DNA from: Pacificispira spongiicola
GTDB lineage: Bacteria > Pseudomonadota > Alphaproteobacteria > UBA8366 > Aestuariispiraceae
NCBI RefSeq assembly: GCF_012926505.1
Contig: NZ_JABBNT010000008.1
Location: 1-64,000, forward strand
Direction of reading: 5' to 3'
Length of the DNA: 64,000 nt
Shown: one piece after another, positions 17,811-27,812 of the stretch
Position numbering within the stretch: the stretch's first letter is position 1
How the letters are laid out: every line of letters starts with the position of its first letter
Position numbers and translations under genes: made by a program
The notes under the pieces: model-generated
What the model was told of the DNA's origin: nothing
What the model saw: the letters and a program-made list of their open reading frames with translations, nothing else
The model's database searches: none

Positions 17811-17821
17811 TTAAGTCACAG
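17805..17821. promoter_or_regulatory. Perfect palindrome at the cydC stop, upstream of cydA
   Basis: CTGTGA-TTAAG-TCACAG is a perfect 6-bp dyad spanning the cydC stop codon, 112 bases before cydA. The half-sites look like those of the Crp/Fnr superfamily (TGTGA/TCACA), but the spacer is 5 rather than 6 bases, so the assignment is uncertain. It could also act as a small RNA hairpin. Confidence 0.4.
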
Positions 17822-17932
17822 ACGCGGTCGAAAAACCCTCATACGGATGCGGCACTCTCGCGGCCTTAAGCGTCGCCGCTCATTTCCCGCCCGATACCGG
17901 GACTGCCCATTATTGGGACTGGAGGTATTCAA

Positions 17933-19561
17933 ATGGAACTTGATGTCGTCGAACTGTCTCGCCTGCAATTCGCGATGACGGCCCTCTACCATTTCCTGTT
18001 CGTGCCGCTGACGCTGGGCCTGTCGGTCATCGTCGCGATCATGGAAACCGTCTATGTCATGACGGCCCGTCCGATCTGGCGGCAGATGACGAAATTCTGG
18101 GGCACACTATTCGGAATCAACTTCGTCCTGGGCGTCGCCACCGGCATCACGATGGAATTCCAGTTCGGCATGAACTGGTCCTATTACAGCCATTATGTCG
18201 GCGATATTTTCGGCGCGCCGCTGGCTATCGAAGGCCTCATGGCCTTCTTCCTGGAAGCGACCTTCGTCGGGTTGTTCTTCTTCGGCTGGGATAAGCTGAC
18301 GCGGGTTCAACACTTGGTCGTCGCCTGGCTGGTCGCCATCGGCTCCAACTTCTCCGCCCTGTGGATTTTGATCGCGAATGGCTGGATGCAGAATCCGGTC
18401 GGCGCGGAATTCAATCCCGACACGATGCGCATGGAAATGACCTCCTTCTTCGAGGTCATGTTCAACGAGGTCGCCCAGGCGAAATTCGTCCACACGGTTT
18501 CCGCCGGATATGTCACGGCGGCGGTTTTCGTGTTGGGTGTGTCGGCTTGGTATATGCTGAAGGGGCGCCATATGGAATTGGCACGCCGGTCGGCGACGGT
18601 GGCGGCGTCCTTCGGTCTCGCCGCCGCCTTGTCGGTCGTGGTTCTGGGCGATGAATCCGGTTATTCGGCCAGCCATACCCAAAAGATGAAACTCGCGGCG
18701 ATCGAGGCGATGTGGGAAACCCACGACGCCCCGGCCCCTTTCACGGCCATCGGCTTTCCGGATCAGGAAGCGCGCGAAACCCATTACGCCGTCGAAATCC
18801 CCTGGGTGATGGGGCTGATCGGCACGCGGTCGCTGACCCGTGAAATCCCCGGTATCAACGATCTTGTCGCGACGGCGGAAGACCGCATCCGGTCCGGCAT
18901 CCAGGCTTATGACGCGCTGATGATGATCCGCGCGCTGCGCGATGCAACGCCGACCCCGGTTCGGGAGAAATTCGAAACCCACAGCGGCGATCTGGGCTTC
19001 GCCTTCCTGCTGAAACGCTATGTCGACGATCCGCGCAACGCGACGGAAGAACAGATCGAACAGACGGCCTGGGATACGGTGCCGACGGTCTGGCCGTTGT
19101 TCTGGGCCTTCCGGATCATGGTCGGTCTGGGCTTCGCCTTCATCGCGGTGATGGCCTATTTCTTCTGGCGGTCCAGCTTCCGGGGGCAGACCTATCCGCG
19201 CTGGGCATTGCGTCTGGCGGTAATGATTATCCCGGCGCCGTGGATCGCGGCGGAACTGGGCTGGTTCGTCGCCGAATACGGGCGCCAGCCCTGGACGGTG
19301 GACGGCGTGTTGCCGACGGTCCTGTCGGTCAGTCACCTGTCGGTGCAAGATCTGCTGCTGACCATCGCCGGGTTCGCCGCCTTCTATTCCACCCTGTTCG
19401 TCATCGAGATGGGCCTGATGTTGAAATACATCCGGAAAGGCCCGTTCCAGGATGTGGAAGAAACCGAAAAATGGAATGCGCGGCATGAACAGCGCCTGCG
19501 CGCCTCTATCGGCACCGGTAACGGCAATGGCTTTGCCGCCGCCGCGCCGCCTGCGGAGTAA
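17933..19561 (+). CDS. cydA: Cytochrome bd ubiquinol oxidase subunit I
   Basis: 542 aa. The heme-ligand His residues correspond to H20 and H187, and the conserved acidic pair is E100 and E108, matching the E. coli pattern (H19, H186, E99, E107). The Q-loop is the long form: '[18 protein letters not shown]', then the stretch ending in '[12 protein letters not shown]'. This membrane subunit oxidises quinol and reduces O2 at high affinity. GGAGG lies 8 bases before the ATG. The C-terminal tail is alanine-rich. The operon order cydD-cydC-cydA-cydB-cydX is the standard alphaproteobacterial one. Confidence 0.97.
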   Translation: MELDVVELSRLQFAMTALYHFLFVPLTLGLSVIVAIMETVYVMTARPIWRQMTKFWGTLFGINFVLGVATGITMEFQFGMNWSYYSHYVGDIFGAPLAIEGLMAFFLEATFVGLFFFGWDKLTRVQHLVVAWLVAIGSNFSALWILIANGWMQNPVGAEFNPDTMRMEMTSFFEVMFNEVAQAKFVHTVSAGYVTAAVFVLGVSAWYMLKGRHMELARRSATVAASFGLAAALSVVVLGDESGYSASHTQKMKLAAIEAMWETHDAPAPFTAIGFPDQEARETHYAVEIPWVMGLIGTRSLTREIPGINDLVATAEDRIRSGIQAYDALMMIRALRDATPTPVREKFETHSGDLGFAFLLKRYVDDPRNATEEQIEQTAWDTVPTVWPLFWAFRIMVGLGFAFIAVMAYFFWRSSFRGQTYPRWALRLAVMIIPAPWIAAELGWFVAEYGRQPWTVDGVLPTVLSVSHLSVQDLLLTIAGFAAFYSTLFVIEMGLMLKYIRKGPFQDVEETEKWNARHEQRLRASIGTGNGNGFAAAAPPAE

Positions 19562-19566
19562 CGGAT

Positions 19567-20730
19567 ATGATCCTGCACGAACTGATCGACTATGAAATCC
19601 TGCGCGTGATCTGGTGGGCCTTGTTGGGCGTGCTGCTGATCGGGTTTGCCATGACGGACGGGTTCGATATGGGCGTCGGGGCGCTGCTGCCCTTCGTCGC
19701 CAAATCGGACACGGAACGTCGGGTCGCGATCAATACGGTGGGGCCGGTCTGGGAAGGAAACCAGGTCTGGTTCATCCTGGGCGGTGGGGCGATCTTCGCC
19801 GCATGGCCGCCGCTTTATGCCGTCAGCTTCTCCGGCTTCTATTTGGCGATGTTCGCCGTTCTGGCGGCGCTGATCCTGCGGCCCGTGGCGTTCAAGTATC
19901 GGTCCAAGCGAGACTCCGCCGCATGGCGCAGCGGCTGGGATTGGGCCTTGTTCGTCGGCGGCGCGGTACCGGCCCTGATCTTCGGCGTGGCGGTTGGCAA
20001 TGTGCTGCAAGGCGTGCCGTTTCAGTTGAGCCCGGATCTGTTCTCCCGCTACGAAGGATCCTATTACGGTAAATTCGTCGGCCTGCTGAACCCGTTCGCG
20101 CTGTTGGTCGGTGTCGTTTCGCTGTCCATGCTGCTGACGCATGGGGCGGCCTGGCTGTCCCTGAAGACCGAGGGAATCGTCGCGAAACGGGCGCGAGCCA
20201 TCGGCACGGTGACAGGCCTGCTGACGATCTTGGGATATGCGCTGGCCGGTGCCTGGCTGGCCTATGGCATCGACGGTTATGCGCTGTCGGGAGAGGTCGT
20301 CACGAACGGTCCGTCCAACCCGCTCTATTCCGAAGTCGCGCGGACCGGCAGCTGGTTGTCGGCCTATACCGACCGACCGTGGATCGCCATCGCGCCGGTG
20401 CTGGCCTTCATCGGCATGGCGCTGGCGGTGCTGGGCCTGCGGGCCGGGCGGGAAGTCTCGACGCTGCTGTGGTCCAAGCTCGGCATCTTCGGGGCGATTT
20501 CCTCCGTCGGCTTGACGATGTTCCCGTTCATCCTGCCGTCCTCCCTCGACCCGCGCAGTTCCCTGACCGTATGGGACAGTTCATCCTCGCATCAGACGCT
20601 TTTCGTGATGCTGGTCGTCACCGTGATCTTCATGCCGATCATCCTGGCCTATACCGCCTGGGTCTACAAAGTGCTTTGGGGCAAGGTCACGGAAAAGGAC
20701 GTTACCGGTAATTCGGACACCGTCTACTAA
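19567..20730 (+). CDS. cydB: Cytochrome bd ubiquinol oxidase subunit II
   Basis: 387 aa with eight to nine membrane helices. The N terminus contains '[24 protein letters not shown]', followed by '[15 protein letters not shown]', both hallmark CydB segments. It pairs with CydA to form the oxidase core. It starts 5 bases after the cydA stop, so it is co-translated. A short cydX gene follows 18 bases later. Confidence 0.97.
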   Translation: MILHELIDYEILRVIWWALLGVLLIGFAMTDGFDMGVGALLPFVAKSDTERRVAINTVGPVWEGNQVWFILGGGAIFAAWPPLYAVSFSGFYLAMFAVLAALILRPVAFKYRSKRDSAAWRSGWDWALFVGGAVPALIFGVAVGNVLQGVPFQLSPDLFSRYEGSYYGKFVGLLNPFALLVGVVSLSMLLTHGAAWLSLKTEGIVAKRARAIGTVTGLLTILGYALAGAWLAYGIDGYALSGEVVTNGPSNPLYSEVARTGSWLSAYTDRPWIAIAPVLAFIGMALAVLGLRAGREVSTLLWSKLGIFGAISSVGLTMFPFILPSSLDPRSSLTVWDSSSSHQTLFVMLVVTVIFMPIILAYTAWVYKVLWGKVTEKDVTGNSDTVY

Positions 20731-20748
20731 TCGGGAAAGGATAAGACG

Positions 20749-20883
20749 ATGTGGTATTTCGCATGGCTTCTGGGCCTTCCCCTGGCCGCCATCTTCGCCG
20801 TTGCCAACGCCATGTGGCTTGAAATGCAACGCGACCGTCGTCTGACGGAAGAGAATGGCGCGGACAGCGCCGTCGCCGACTAA
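20749..20883 (+). CDS. cydX: Cytochrome bd small subunit CydX
   Basis: 44 aa, beginning MWYFAWLLGLPLAA. One membrane helix is followed by 'NAMWLEM' and a charged tail, the standard CydX/YbgT pattern. GGGAAAGGATAAG precedes the ATG. In E. coli, CydX is needed for stable, active bd oxidase. Its position directly behind cydB supports the call. The gene is too short for most ORF finders. Confidence 0.93.
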   Translation: MWYFAWLLGLPLAAIFAVANAMWLEMQRDRRLTEENGADSAVAD

Positions 20884-20914
20884 CGGACGGATAACCGACG
20901 GAAGGGCTATCGAT

Positions 20915-21310
20915 ATGCATACCGAAAATCTGGCCGAAAATCTGGATGCAGGCGTGTTGGAGCATTGGACGGCGGATGAGGTCTATGCCGCCATGCTGGA
21001 TCACAAGATCGTGGTAATCGATGTGCGCACACCGCAGGAATATTCCTTCGAACATGTCGAGGGAACGCTGTTGGCCCCGCTGGCAACCTTCGATCCGGCG
21101 ATGATGCCGACCCAGGACGGCAAGCGGATCGTGTTCCATTGCGGGTCCGGGGTGCGGTCCCGCAAGGTGGCGGAAGCCTGCGCCGCGGCGGGCATGACGC
21201 CTGTCGCCCATATGGAGGGCGGGTTCGCGGCCTGGAAGACGGCGGGTCTACCCTATATCGCGACCGATCCGGCGACAGGCGGTATCCGCCATGTGGCGAA
21301 GGCCAGCTAG
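20915..21310 (+). CDS. Rhodanese-domain protein
   Basis: 131 aa, a single rhodanese domain. The catalytic loop is CGSGVRS near residue 74 ('VFHCGSGVRSRK'), with the first Cys as the persulfide-carrying residue. The CH2A-like motif 'VIDVRTPQEY' is near residue 32. Such proteins move sulfane sulfur, often in sulfide or thiol stress. ATG 20915 follows GGAAGGG and is preferred to an upstream in-frame start at 20855 inside cydX. It is the last gene of the cyd cluster, whose CydDC exports thiols. A link to thiol or sulfide homeostasis is an inference. Confidence 0.9.
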   Translation: MHTENLAENLDAGVLEHWTADEVYAAMLDHKIVVIDVRTPQEYSFEHVEGTLLAPLATFDPAMMPTQDGKRIVFHCGSGVRSRKVAEACAAAGMTPVAHMEGGFAAWKTAGLPYIATDPATGGIRHVAKAS

Positions 21311-21347
21311 GGACCGTTTGCCGGGATGGCCCGCAACACAATCGGCC

Positions 21348-22469
21348 TCAGGCCATGCTGCCGATCGTGTTGCGGAACCGGATTTGGGCGAAGGCGAATA
21401 GGATCGACCCGATCCCGGCCAGTGCGACTAGTTGCGGCCAGACGACGTCCAGCCCTGCCCCGCGGAACAGCACGGCCTGCGCCAGCATGACGAAATGCGT
21501 GTTCGGTGCACCCAGCATGATGAACTGGACGAATTCCGGCATGCTTTCGCGGGGCGTCTGTCCGCCGGACAGCATTTCCAGGGGTAACAGCACCAGGATC
21601 ACCAGCAGCCCGAATTGCGGCATGGACCGCGCTACGGTGCCCAGGAAAATTCCCATCGACGTCATGGCGAATAGCTGCAGGGCTGTGCCGACCAGGAACA
21701 GGCCGACGGACCCGGCGATAGGCACGTCGAGTATCTGCTGAACGACGACGGTCAGGGCGAAAGTCGACGCCGCAAGCACGACCAGTCCCATAGACCAAAC
21801 CTTGCTGAGCATGATTTCAAACGGGGTTACCGGCATGACCAGAAGATGTTCGACGGTCCCGTGTTCCCGTTCGCGGATCAGCGCTGCGCCGGTCAGGACG
21901 ATCGAAAGCATGGTGATGTTGCTGATCACTTCCATGATCGACCCGAACCAGGATTTGTTCAGTTCCGGATTGAACCGCGCCCGCAAGGTCAGTTCCACCG
22001 GCTGGGTCGGTTCCGCCCGATAGCGGCGGACGAAGGCGGCGACCTCCTGATCGATGATGGACTGGATATAGCCGCCGCCGGTGAAGGCTTGGCTCATCCG
22101 CGTCGCGTCGACATTCAATTGGATCATGGGGCGCCGGCCGGCCAGGACGTCGCGCTGGAAATCCGGCGGGATGTCGATGGCAAACGTATCCAACCCGGCA
22201 TCCATCCGATCATCCATTTCCGACCGCTCTATGATCGCGGGCGGTATGAAGTAAGGGGGGTAGAAGGCCTCCTGGATACGCAGGGACAGGGGGGATCGAT
22301 CCTCGTCGACGATGGCGATGGTCGATTTGTTCAGGGTTTCCGGCATCGCCGTCGACGCGGCATAGATGGCGAGCGAGAAGGCGTAAATGATCAGCCCCAA
22401 CATGACCGGGTCACGCCCCAAGCTGCGGAATTCCTTGATACCGAGAGTCAGGATGTTCGATAGGCGCAT
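21348..22469 (-). CDS. ABC-2 type transporter permease (YhhJ-like)
   Basis: 373 aa. An N-terminal helix is followed by a large extracytoplasmic loop (about residues 50-175) and then five C-terminal helices, typical of the ABC2_membrane_3 family. The sequence resembles E. coli YhhJ: 'REREHGTVEHLLVMPVTPFEIM' is a hallmark segment. It is the last gene of the three-gene minus-strand operon with RbbA-like and HlyD-like proteins, starting 4 bases after the RbbA-like stop. The system probably exports a small molecule or drug across the envelope; its substrate is unknown. Confidence 0.88.
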   Translation of the reverse strand: MRLSNILTLGIKEFRSLGRDPVMLGLIIYAFSLAIYAASTAMPETLNKSTIAIVDEDRSPLSLRIQEAFYPPYFIPPAIIERSEMDDRMDAGLDTFAIDIPPDFQRDVLAGRRPMIQLNVDATRMSQAFTGGGYIQSIIDQEVAAFVRRYRAEPTQPVELTLRARFNPELNKSWFGSIMEVISNITMLSIVLTGAALIREREHGTVEHLLVMPVTPFEIMLSKVWSMGLVVLAASTFALTVVVQQILDVPIAGSVGLFLVGTALQLFAMTSMGIFLGTVARSMPQFGLLVILVLLPLEMLSGGQTPRESMPEFVQFIMLGAPNTHFVMLAQAVLFRGAGLDVVWPQLVALAGIGSILFAFAQIRFRNTIGSMA

Positions 22470-22473
22470 GGTC

Positions 22474-25239
22474 TCACGCCTCCTGTTTCTTCAACAGAAG
22501 GACGGATAGGAAGATCAGGACGGGAACCGTCAACGCCAGTGCCAGGAAGGGGGCCGACAGGTCCGAAAATCCCAATGCCTTGGAAAACGTTCCGCGTGCG
22601 ATGGTCAGGAAATGGGTGGTCGGATAGACCTCCCCGATTACTCGGCCCAGCCCGCTTAACGACGGCACCGGATCGGTCAGTCCGGAAAAACTGACGGCGG
22701 GCAACATCGTCATGATCGTGGTGCCGAACAGCGCGGCGATCTGACTGCGCATGAAGCTGGAGATCAACAGGCCGATTGCCGTCGTAGCGCTGATATAAAG
22801 AAGCGCGCCCAGGATCAACGCGAAGACGCTGCCCTTCATCGGCACCTCGAACAGGAACACCGCAAACAGGGTCAGAATCAAAAAACTGACCATGGACAAG
22901 GCGATATAGGGCACTTGTTTTCCCAACAGGAATTCGAGCTTCGTCGTCGGGGTCACATAGAAATTTGTGATGGACCCCAACTCCTTTTCCCGAACGACGC
23001 TCAACGACGCCAACATGGCCGGGATCATGACCAAAAGGATCGGAATGATCGCGGGGACCATGGCGATCAGGCTTTTTACATCGGGGTTGTAGCGGTAGCG
23101 GATCTCTATTCCCGATGGGGCGGTGAGGAGGTCCGCACGACCTGACTCGCGTGCCTTTACCGACAGCCATTGGGCGTGGATCGCCTGGACGTAGCCGACG
23201 ATGGTATCCGCCCGCATCGGCATGGCCCCGTCGATCCAGGCGGCGACCTCAACCATGCGGCCACGGGCGATATCGCGGGCGAAGCCCGGCGGGATTTCCA
23301 CCGCCAGCGATATGTCGCCGTCCCGCATGCGTCGGTCGAGATCCGCATGGCTGGCAAGGGGAGGTTGTTCCTCGAAGTACCGAGACCCGGCAAGGTTCAG
23401 GGTATAATCCCGGCTGACCGTTGTCTGATCCCGGTCCAACACCGCATAGGTCAGTCCTTCGACATCCATGGAGACCCCGTATCCCATAACGAATAGCAGG
23501 ATCGTGCTACCCAGTATCGCCATGGTCAGCCGGATCGGATCGCGGATCAGTTCCAGCGTTTCGCGCCGGGCGTAGCTGAACATCCGCCGCGGATTGAAAT
23601 GGCGTCGCCATCCGTCCAATCCATTTGCGGATTTTGTCGGGGGGGCTGCCGTTTCCGTCGAATGTGGAAGCGGTTGCGTGTCATCCGACAGGTCGCTTGT
23701 CGCCTCTTCCAGATACCCGATGAACGCGTCTTCCAATGTCTCCGCGCCGCGATCCGCCACCAGCGTCTTGGGCGGCGCGGTCGCCAGCACCCGCCCCGCA
23801 TGCATCAGGGATATACGGTCGCAGCGTTCGGCCTCGTTCATAAAATGGGTGGAAATAAAGATCGTCACCCCATCCCGGCGGGACAGGTCGGCAATGATCC
23901 GCCAGAACGCGTCCCGTGCGACCGGGTCCACACCGGATGTCGGTTCATCCAGGATCAGGATTTCCGGCTTGTGGATCATCGCGACGGCCAAAGACAGGCG
24001 TTGACGATGGCCCAATGGCAGCTTGTCCGGCAGCGCGTCCAGATGGTCGGCCAGCCCGAACTGATCGACGACTTCCGCGACCCGATGTGCGATCTCTTCC
24101 GGCGGTACATGGAACAGTTTTGCATGCAGTTCCAGGTTCTGACGCACCGTCAATTCGGTATAGAGCGAAAAGAACTGCGACATGTATCCGACACGGCGCC
24201 GGGTCGCGATATCGGTCGGTTCAACAATTTGGCCGAACAGCTGTGCATCGCCCTCACTGGGTTCCAGCAACCCCGTCAGCATCTTCATTGTCGTCGTCTT
24301 GCCGCAGCCGTTGGACCCCAGGAAGCCGAAAATCTCCCCTCGGCGGATACGGAAACTGACCCGATCGACCGCCGTGAAATCGCCGAAGCGCATGGTCAGG
24401 CCGTCCGCCTCGATGGCGATGTCGCGGTCGGTGACTTTATCGGGTTGGGGCGGAATGGTCAGGGGGGCGTATTCGCGGCGCAAATCTTCTGGCAGCAACC
24501 GGACAAAGGCGGTTTCCAGCGATGTCGTGTCGGTCTTGGACAGCAGGGCTTGCGGCGTGTCGCTGTCCAGCACGCGCCCGGCATGCAGGGCGATCAACCG
24601 GTCGAAGCGCATGGCCTCTTCCATATAGGCGGTGGCGACGAGGATGCTCATCTCCGGCCGGTCGGCGCGGATGCCGTCGATCAAGTCCCAGAACTGTCGC
24701 CGGGCCAGCGGGTCCACCCCGGTCGTCGGTTCGTCGAGGATCAGCAAATCCGGGTCGTGAATCAGGGCGCAGCATAGGCCCAGTTTCTGCTTCATCCCGC
24801 CGGACAGTTTGCCCGCTGGGCGGTCCATGAAGGCGCTCAGCCCGGTGGCGCGGGCCAGCATCTGGATGCGTTGTTTCCGGTCCGCCGCGCCATAGCCGAA
24901 GAGGCGCCCGAAGAAATCGATGTTTTCGAACACCGATAGTGTCGCATAAAGGTTTCGGCCCAAACCCTGCGGCATATAGGCGATTTTCGGGCAAACCGCG
25001 CGACGGTGCGCGGCATCGGACATATCGCCGCCCAGGACCTCGATCCGGCCTGCCTGAATGGCGCGCGCCCCTGCGATCAGGGACAGCAGGCTGGACTTGC
25101 CCACGCCGTCCGGGCCGATCAGCCCCACGATCTGCCCTGTCGGAATATCCAGCGCGACATCAATCAGCGCATCCGTCTTCTTATACCGCAGGGATACGCC
25201 TTGCAGGCGGACGGCGGGTAGAAGGGGGGTGTCGGTCAT
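22474..25239 (-). CDS. rbbA: RbbA-like ABC transporter: two ATPase domains fused to an ABC-2 permease
   Basis: 921 aa. The first ATPase (residues about 15-240) has 'GPDGVGKSS' and '[12 protein letters not shown]'. The second (about 290-520) has 'GSNGCGKTT' and its own Walker B '[11 protein letters not shown]', with '[11 protein letters not shown]' in place of a canonical signature. An ABC-2 permease follows from about residue 570 ('[16 protein letters not shown]'). This architecture is that of E. coli RbbA/YhiH, reported to bind ribosomes and hydrolyse ATP, but the family is better described as exporters. ATG 25239 overlaps the HlyD-like stop by ATGA; an upstream start at 25272 is less likely. 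The operon is yhiI-rbbA-yhhJ. Confidence 0.92.
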   Translation of the reverse strand: MTDTPLLPAVRLQGVSLRYKKTDALIDVALDIPTGQIVGLIGPDGVGKSSLLSLIAGARAIQAGRIEVLGGDMSDAAHRRAVCPKIAYMPQGLGRNLYATLSVFENIDFFGRLFGYGAADRKQRIQMLARATGLSAFMDRPAGKLSGGMKQKLGLCCALIHDPDLLILDEPTTGVDPLARRQFWDLIDGIRADRPEMSILVATAYMEEAMRFDRLIALHAGRVLDSDTPQALLSKTDTTSLETAFVRLLPEDLRREYAPLTIPPQPDKVTDRDIAIEADGLTMRFGDFTAVDRVSFRIRRGEIFGFLGSNGCGKTTTMKMLTGLLEPSEGDAQLFGQIVEPTDIATRRRVGYMSQFFSLYTELTVRQNLELHAKLFHVPPEEIAHRVAEVVDQFGLADHLDALPDKLPLGHRQRLSLAVAMIHKPEILILDEPTSGVDPVARDAFWRIIADLSRRDGVTIFISTHFMNEAERCDRISLMHAGRVLATAPPKTLVADRGAETLEDAFIGYLEEATSDLSDDTQPLPHSTETAAPPTKSANGLDGWRRHFNPRRMFSYARRETLELIRDPIRLTMAILGSTILLFVMGYGVSMDVEGLTYAVLDRDQTTVSRDYTLNLAGSRYFEEQPPLASHADLDRRMRDGDISLAVEIPPGFARDIARGRMVEVAAWIDGAMPMRADTIVGYVQAIHAQWLSVKARESGRADLLTAPSGIEIRYRYNPDVKSLIAMVPAIIPILLVMIPAMLASLSVVREKELGSITNFYVTPTTKLEFLLGKQVPYIALSMVSFLILTLFAVFLFEVPMKGSVFALILGALLYISATTAIGLLISSFMRSQIAALFGTTIMTMLPAVSFSGLTDPVPSLSGLGRVIGEVYPTTHFLTIARGTFSKALGFSDLSAPFLALALTVPVLIFLSVLLLKKQEA

Positions 25240-26312
25240 TGCGGCAGGGTCGTCTGCAGGTCTTTCGGCCACTCGACGGAGGAATCCAGCCGGACATAGG
25301 CGACGCCGGGAAGCCCGGTTTTGACGTGTTGCAGGAAGCGTTGCAGAAGGTCGCGATCGACCTGCGCCTTGATGCGGAACATCAGCTTCTGGCGTTCGTC
25401 CGCCGTTTCGACGGTTTTCGGCGTGAATTGCGCGACATCGGCGACATAGGAAATGCTGGCCGGGAAGACGTATTCCGGGGCGGCGTCCAAAACGATCCGT
25501 GCTTCGGCGTCCAGCGCGATCCGGCCGGCCTGTTCGGTCGGCAGGAAGAAGGTCATATAGACGTCGGTCAGGTCCACGATGTTCAGCACGGTGCCGCCTG
25601 CGGCAACGACCTCGCCCGGCTGCGCGACTCGGTACTGGACCCGACCATCGCGCGGGGATTTCAGGGTGCTGTCGTCGATTTCGGCCTGGATGCGTTCGAT
25701 GGCGGCGTGCAAGGCTTCGACCTGCGCTTCGGCGGATACGACCTGGGACCGGGCATAGCCACCGGCGGCTCGTGCCGCCGCGACCTGGGCTTGGGCGGCG
25801 CTGACGGCGGCTTTCGCACTTTCGAAACCGGCCCGGTCCTCGTCCAACTGGCTTTGGCTCGCATTGCCTTTCTTGGCCAATTCGTCCGTCCGTGCCAGTT
25901 GCTTGCGGGCCAGATCCAGTTCGGCGTTCCGTTGCAGCACGATCGCACGGGCGGCGTTCAATTCCTCGTCCCGCTGGTCGACCAGACTGCGGGTCGTGTC
26001 GATATCGATTTCCGCGCGCTTCAATTCCGCCTGCGCCTGGCGCAGTTCCGCTGACAGGACGGCAATGTCGATCTGCGCCAAATCCTGCCCGGCTGTGATG
26101 AAATCGCCTTCATCGACAAGCACGTCGGAAACGCGGCCTGCGGTCTTTGCGGCAATGTCGATTTCGACGGCTTCGATGCGGCCGTTGCTCTTGGCGAATC
26201 CGTCCGGAACGTCCGGTTCCTGGAGGCTGCTCCAATACAGGAAAGCAGCCCCGACAAAGGCCAGGAGGACCACAAATCGAACGGTGCGCCCGGCCAGCAG
26301 CTTCTTCATCAT
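25236..26312 (-). CDS. HlyD-family membrane-fusion protein (YhiI-like)
   Basis: 358 aa. An N-terminal anchor (residues 10-28) is followed by a lipoyl half-motif, a long alpha-helical hairpin (about residues 80-220, alanine- and glutamine-rich, coiled-coil-like) and a beta-barrel domain. It would link the inner-membrane RbbA/YhhJ transporter to an outer-membrane channel. The reading start is ATG 26312, or ATG 26309, which has better spacing from AGGTGA. It is the first gene of the operon. No TolC gene is in the window. Confidence 0.9.
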   Translation of the reverse strand: MMKKLLAGRTVRFVVLLAFVGAAFLYWSSLQEPDVPDGFAKSNGRIEAVEIDIAAKTAGRVSDVLVDEGDFITAGQDLAQIDIAVLSAELRQAQAELKRAEIDIDTTRSLVDQRDEELNAARAIVLQRNAELDLARKQLARTDELAKKGNASQSQLDEDRAGFESAKAAVSAAQAQVAAARAAGGYARSQVVSAEAQVEALHAAIERIQAEIDDSTLKSPRDGRVQYRVAQPGEVVAAGGTVLNIVDLTDVYMTFFLPTEQAGRIALDAEARIVLDAAPEYVFPASISYVADVAQFTPKTVETADERQKLMFRIKAQVDRDLLQRFLQHVKTGLPGVAYVRLDSSVEWPKDLQTTLPQ

Positions 26313-26425
26313 ATCACCTGTTTTGGCATTGGCCCCACCAGCCGCTGCAACATTGGTGCGAACTGTCGCACAAGCACTTGAACGGGTCCACCGCGACCGA
26401 TAGCCGCTGGTCGCGTTCCCATCCG

Positions 26426-27226
26426 TTATTGAACGATCCTGTGGGAATGGCTGAAGACCTCGAACCCGTCATCGCGGGCGAGGGCGACCAGGGTGATTCC
26501 GGCGGCGTCCGCCGTGCGGACGGCCAGCGCCGTCGGGGCCGACACCGCGACGATCGCGGCAGCGCCCAGAACCGCCGATTTCTGAACCATTTCCACCGAT
26601 ACGCGGCTGGTCAGCAACACGACGCCCCCTGCACCGCTTTCCCCGGCCCGGGCGGTCGCGCCGACCAGCTTGTCCAGGGCGTTGTGGCGGCCCACATCCT
26701 CCCGCACCCGGACGAGGCCCTGGTCCGGCCGCCACAGGCCCGCCGCATGGACGGCACGGGTTTCCGCATTCAGTTTCTGATGGTTGTACATGGCATGTTG
26801 CGCGGCGGTCAGGGCGGATGCCTGGAAGCGGCTGTCGTCTTCCGTGCGCCCTGTCGGCCGGTTCGCCTCGGTCAGGCTTTCGATCCCGCACAGGCCGCAT
26901 CCGGTGGGACCGGCAATCCGCCGCCGTCGGTCGCGCAACATGGTTTCCGTTGCCTCGTCGACCCATAGGCGGATGTCGATGCCTTCGTCGAAAACCGCGA
27001 TATCGATTTCCTGAATTTGGTCGACGGTCGACACTTGGCCTTCCGATAGGCTGAATCCGACGCCGTAATCTTCCAAGTCCAGGGGGGTCGCCATCATCAC
27101 CGCCTGGGTGGTGCCGTTATAGCTCAAGGCGATCGCGACTTCTTCCGGGATGCGTCGCGAACCGGGGCCGGTGTTCCGGCCGTCGCGCCAAAGGGTCGTA
27201 GAGGTTTCGCGGGTCGCGTTGGGCAT
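26426..27226 (-). CDS. fdhD: Formate dehydrogenase accessory sulfurtransferase FdhD
   Basis: 266 aa. The CGLCG motif (C110 and C113) lies in the active-site loop, which in FdhD accepts sulfur from IscS and passes it to the molybdenum cofactor of formate dehydrogenase. 'VREDVGRHNALDKL' is the second family signature. ATG 27226 follows GGAAAGGAAACC and is preferred to an upstream start at 27271. It is divergent from the ModE-like gene and lies 9 kb from fdsA, its likely client. The region between the HlyD-like start and the fdhD stop (26313-26425) has a 7-bp dyad (26392-26398 with 26409-26415) that could be a weak fdhD terminator. Confidence 0.94.
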   Translation of the reverse strand: MPNATRETSTTLWRDGRNTGPGSRRIPEEVAIALSYNGTTQAVMMATPLDLEDYGVGFSLSEGQVSTVDQIQEIDIAVFDEGIDIRLWVDEATETMLRDRRRRIAGPTGCGLCGIESLTEANRPTGRTEDDSRFQASALTAAQHAMYNHQKLNAETRAVHAAGLWRPDQGLVRVREDVGRHNALDKLVGATARAGESGAGGVVLLTSRVSVEMVQKSAVLGAAAIVAVSAPTALAVRTADAAGITLVALARDDGFEVFSHSHRIVQ

Positions 27227-27355
27227 GGGGCGGTTTCCTTTCCGGCGGGAAGATAGGCCGCCGACCCGCATCCGTCGATAGGGGGCTTCCGATCCTGGCG
27301 CGAACCCGGCATTGTGCGGGGCGAATGCCGAACGAGGAAAACGGGAACACTCTCC

Positions 27356-27721
27356 ATGGTCCAGGATCAGACAGCCGCGCCCCGCCTGCGGGTTCGGGTC
27401 ACCTTCGCCGACGGTAGCTTCTTCGGTCCCGGCAAGGCGGACCTGTTGGACCTGATCGCGGAAACGGGGTCCATCGCGGCGGCGGGCCGTCGCATGAAGA
27501 TGAGCTATAAGCGCGCCTGGTCCCTGGTCGAAACCATGAATGCCATGTTCGAGGAACCGTTGGTCGAAAGCAGTCGTGGCGGCGAACAGGGAGGCGGGGC
27601 TCGCCTAACGGAGCTTGGGCGGCGGGTGTTGGATCACTATCGCGGTTTCCTGGCGCGGGCTGCGGCGGCCGGGGCGGACGACCTTGCGGCGATAGACCGG
27701 TTGCGGCGAACGGAACCCTAA
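27356..27721 (+). CDS. ModE-like winged HTH regulator without a molybdate-binding domain
   Basis: 121 aa. 'LDLIAETGSIAAAGRRMKMSYKRAWSLVETMN' is the conserved ModE/LysR-type HTH, and the winged part ends near 'LTELGRRVLDHYR'. Full ModE proteins have C-terminal Mop/TOBE domains that bind molybdate; these are absent, so this is the short type common in alphaproteobacteria. A palindrome stands between it and modA. It is likely a repressor of modABC or a helper of molybdenum-enzyme genes, but direct evidence is lacking. The ATG at 27356 has a poor ribosome binding site. Confidence 0.85.
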   Translation: MVQDQTAAPRLRVRVTFADGSFFGPGKADLLDLIAETGSIAAAGRRMKMSYKRAWSLVETMNAMFEEPLVESSRGGEQGGGARLTELGRRVLDHYRGFLARAAAAGADDLAAIDRLRRTEP

Positions 27722-27770
27722 TCGATATGTTTCACGGAAAATAACGCTTGCCACGCCGTTACGGGATTTG

Positions 27771-27794
27771 CGATATGTCGAATCGAACATATCG
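27771..27794. promoter_or_regulatory. Palindromic operator candidate (Mo-box-like) before modA
   Basis: CGATATGT-CGAATCGA-ACATATCG is a perfect 8-bp inverted repeat with an 8-base spacer, 18 bases before the modA start. A further copy of CGATATGT is at 27723-27730, right after the ModE-like stop. Its AT-rich, CGATAT-bearing halves recall Mo-boxes bound by ModE-type proteins. Its location makes it the best candidate operator for the molybdate uptake operon. Confidence 0.6.
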
Positions 27795-27812
27795 ATATGC
27801 GGAGTTTGTGAA

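Noticed and set aside
17805-17821. Fnr or Crp site before cydA
   Set aside because: The spacer is 5 rather than 6 bases, so a direct Fnr/Crp call is not justified. I kept it only as a palindrome.
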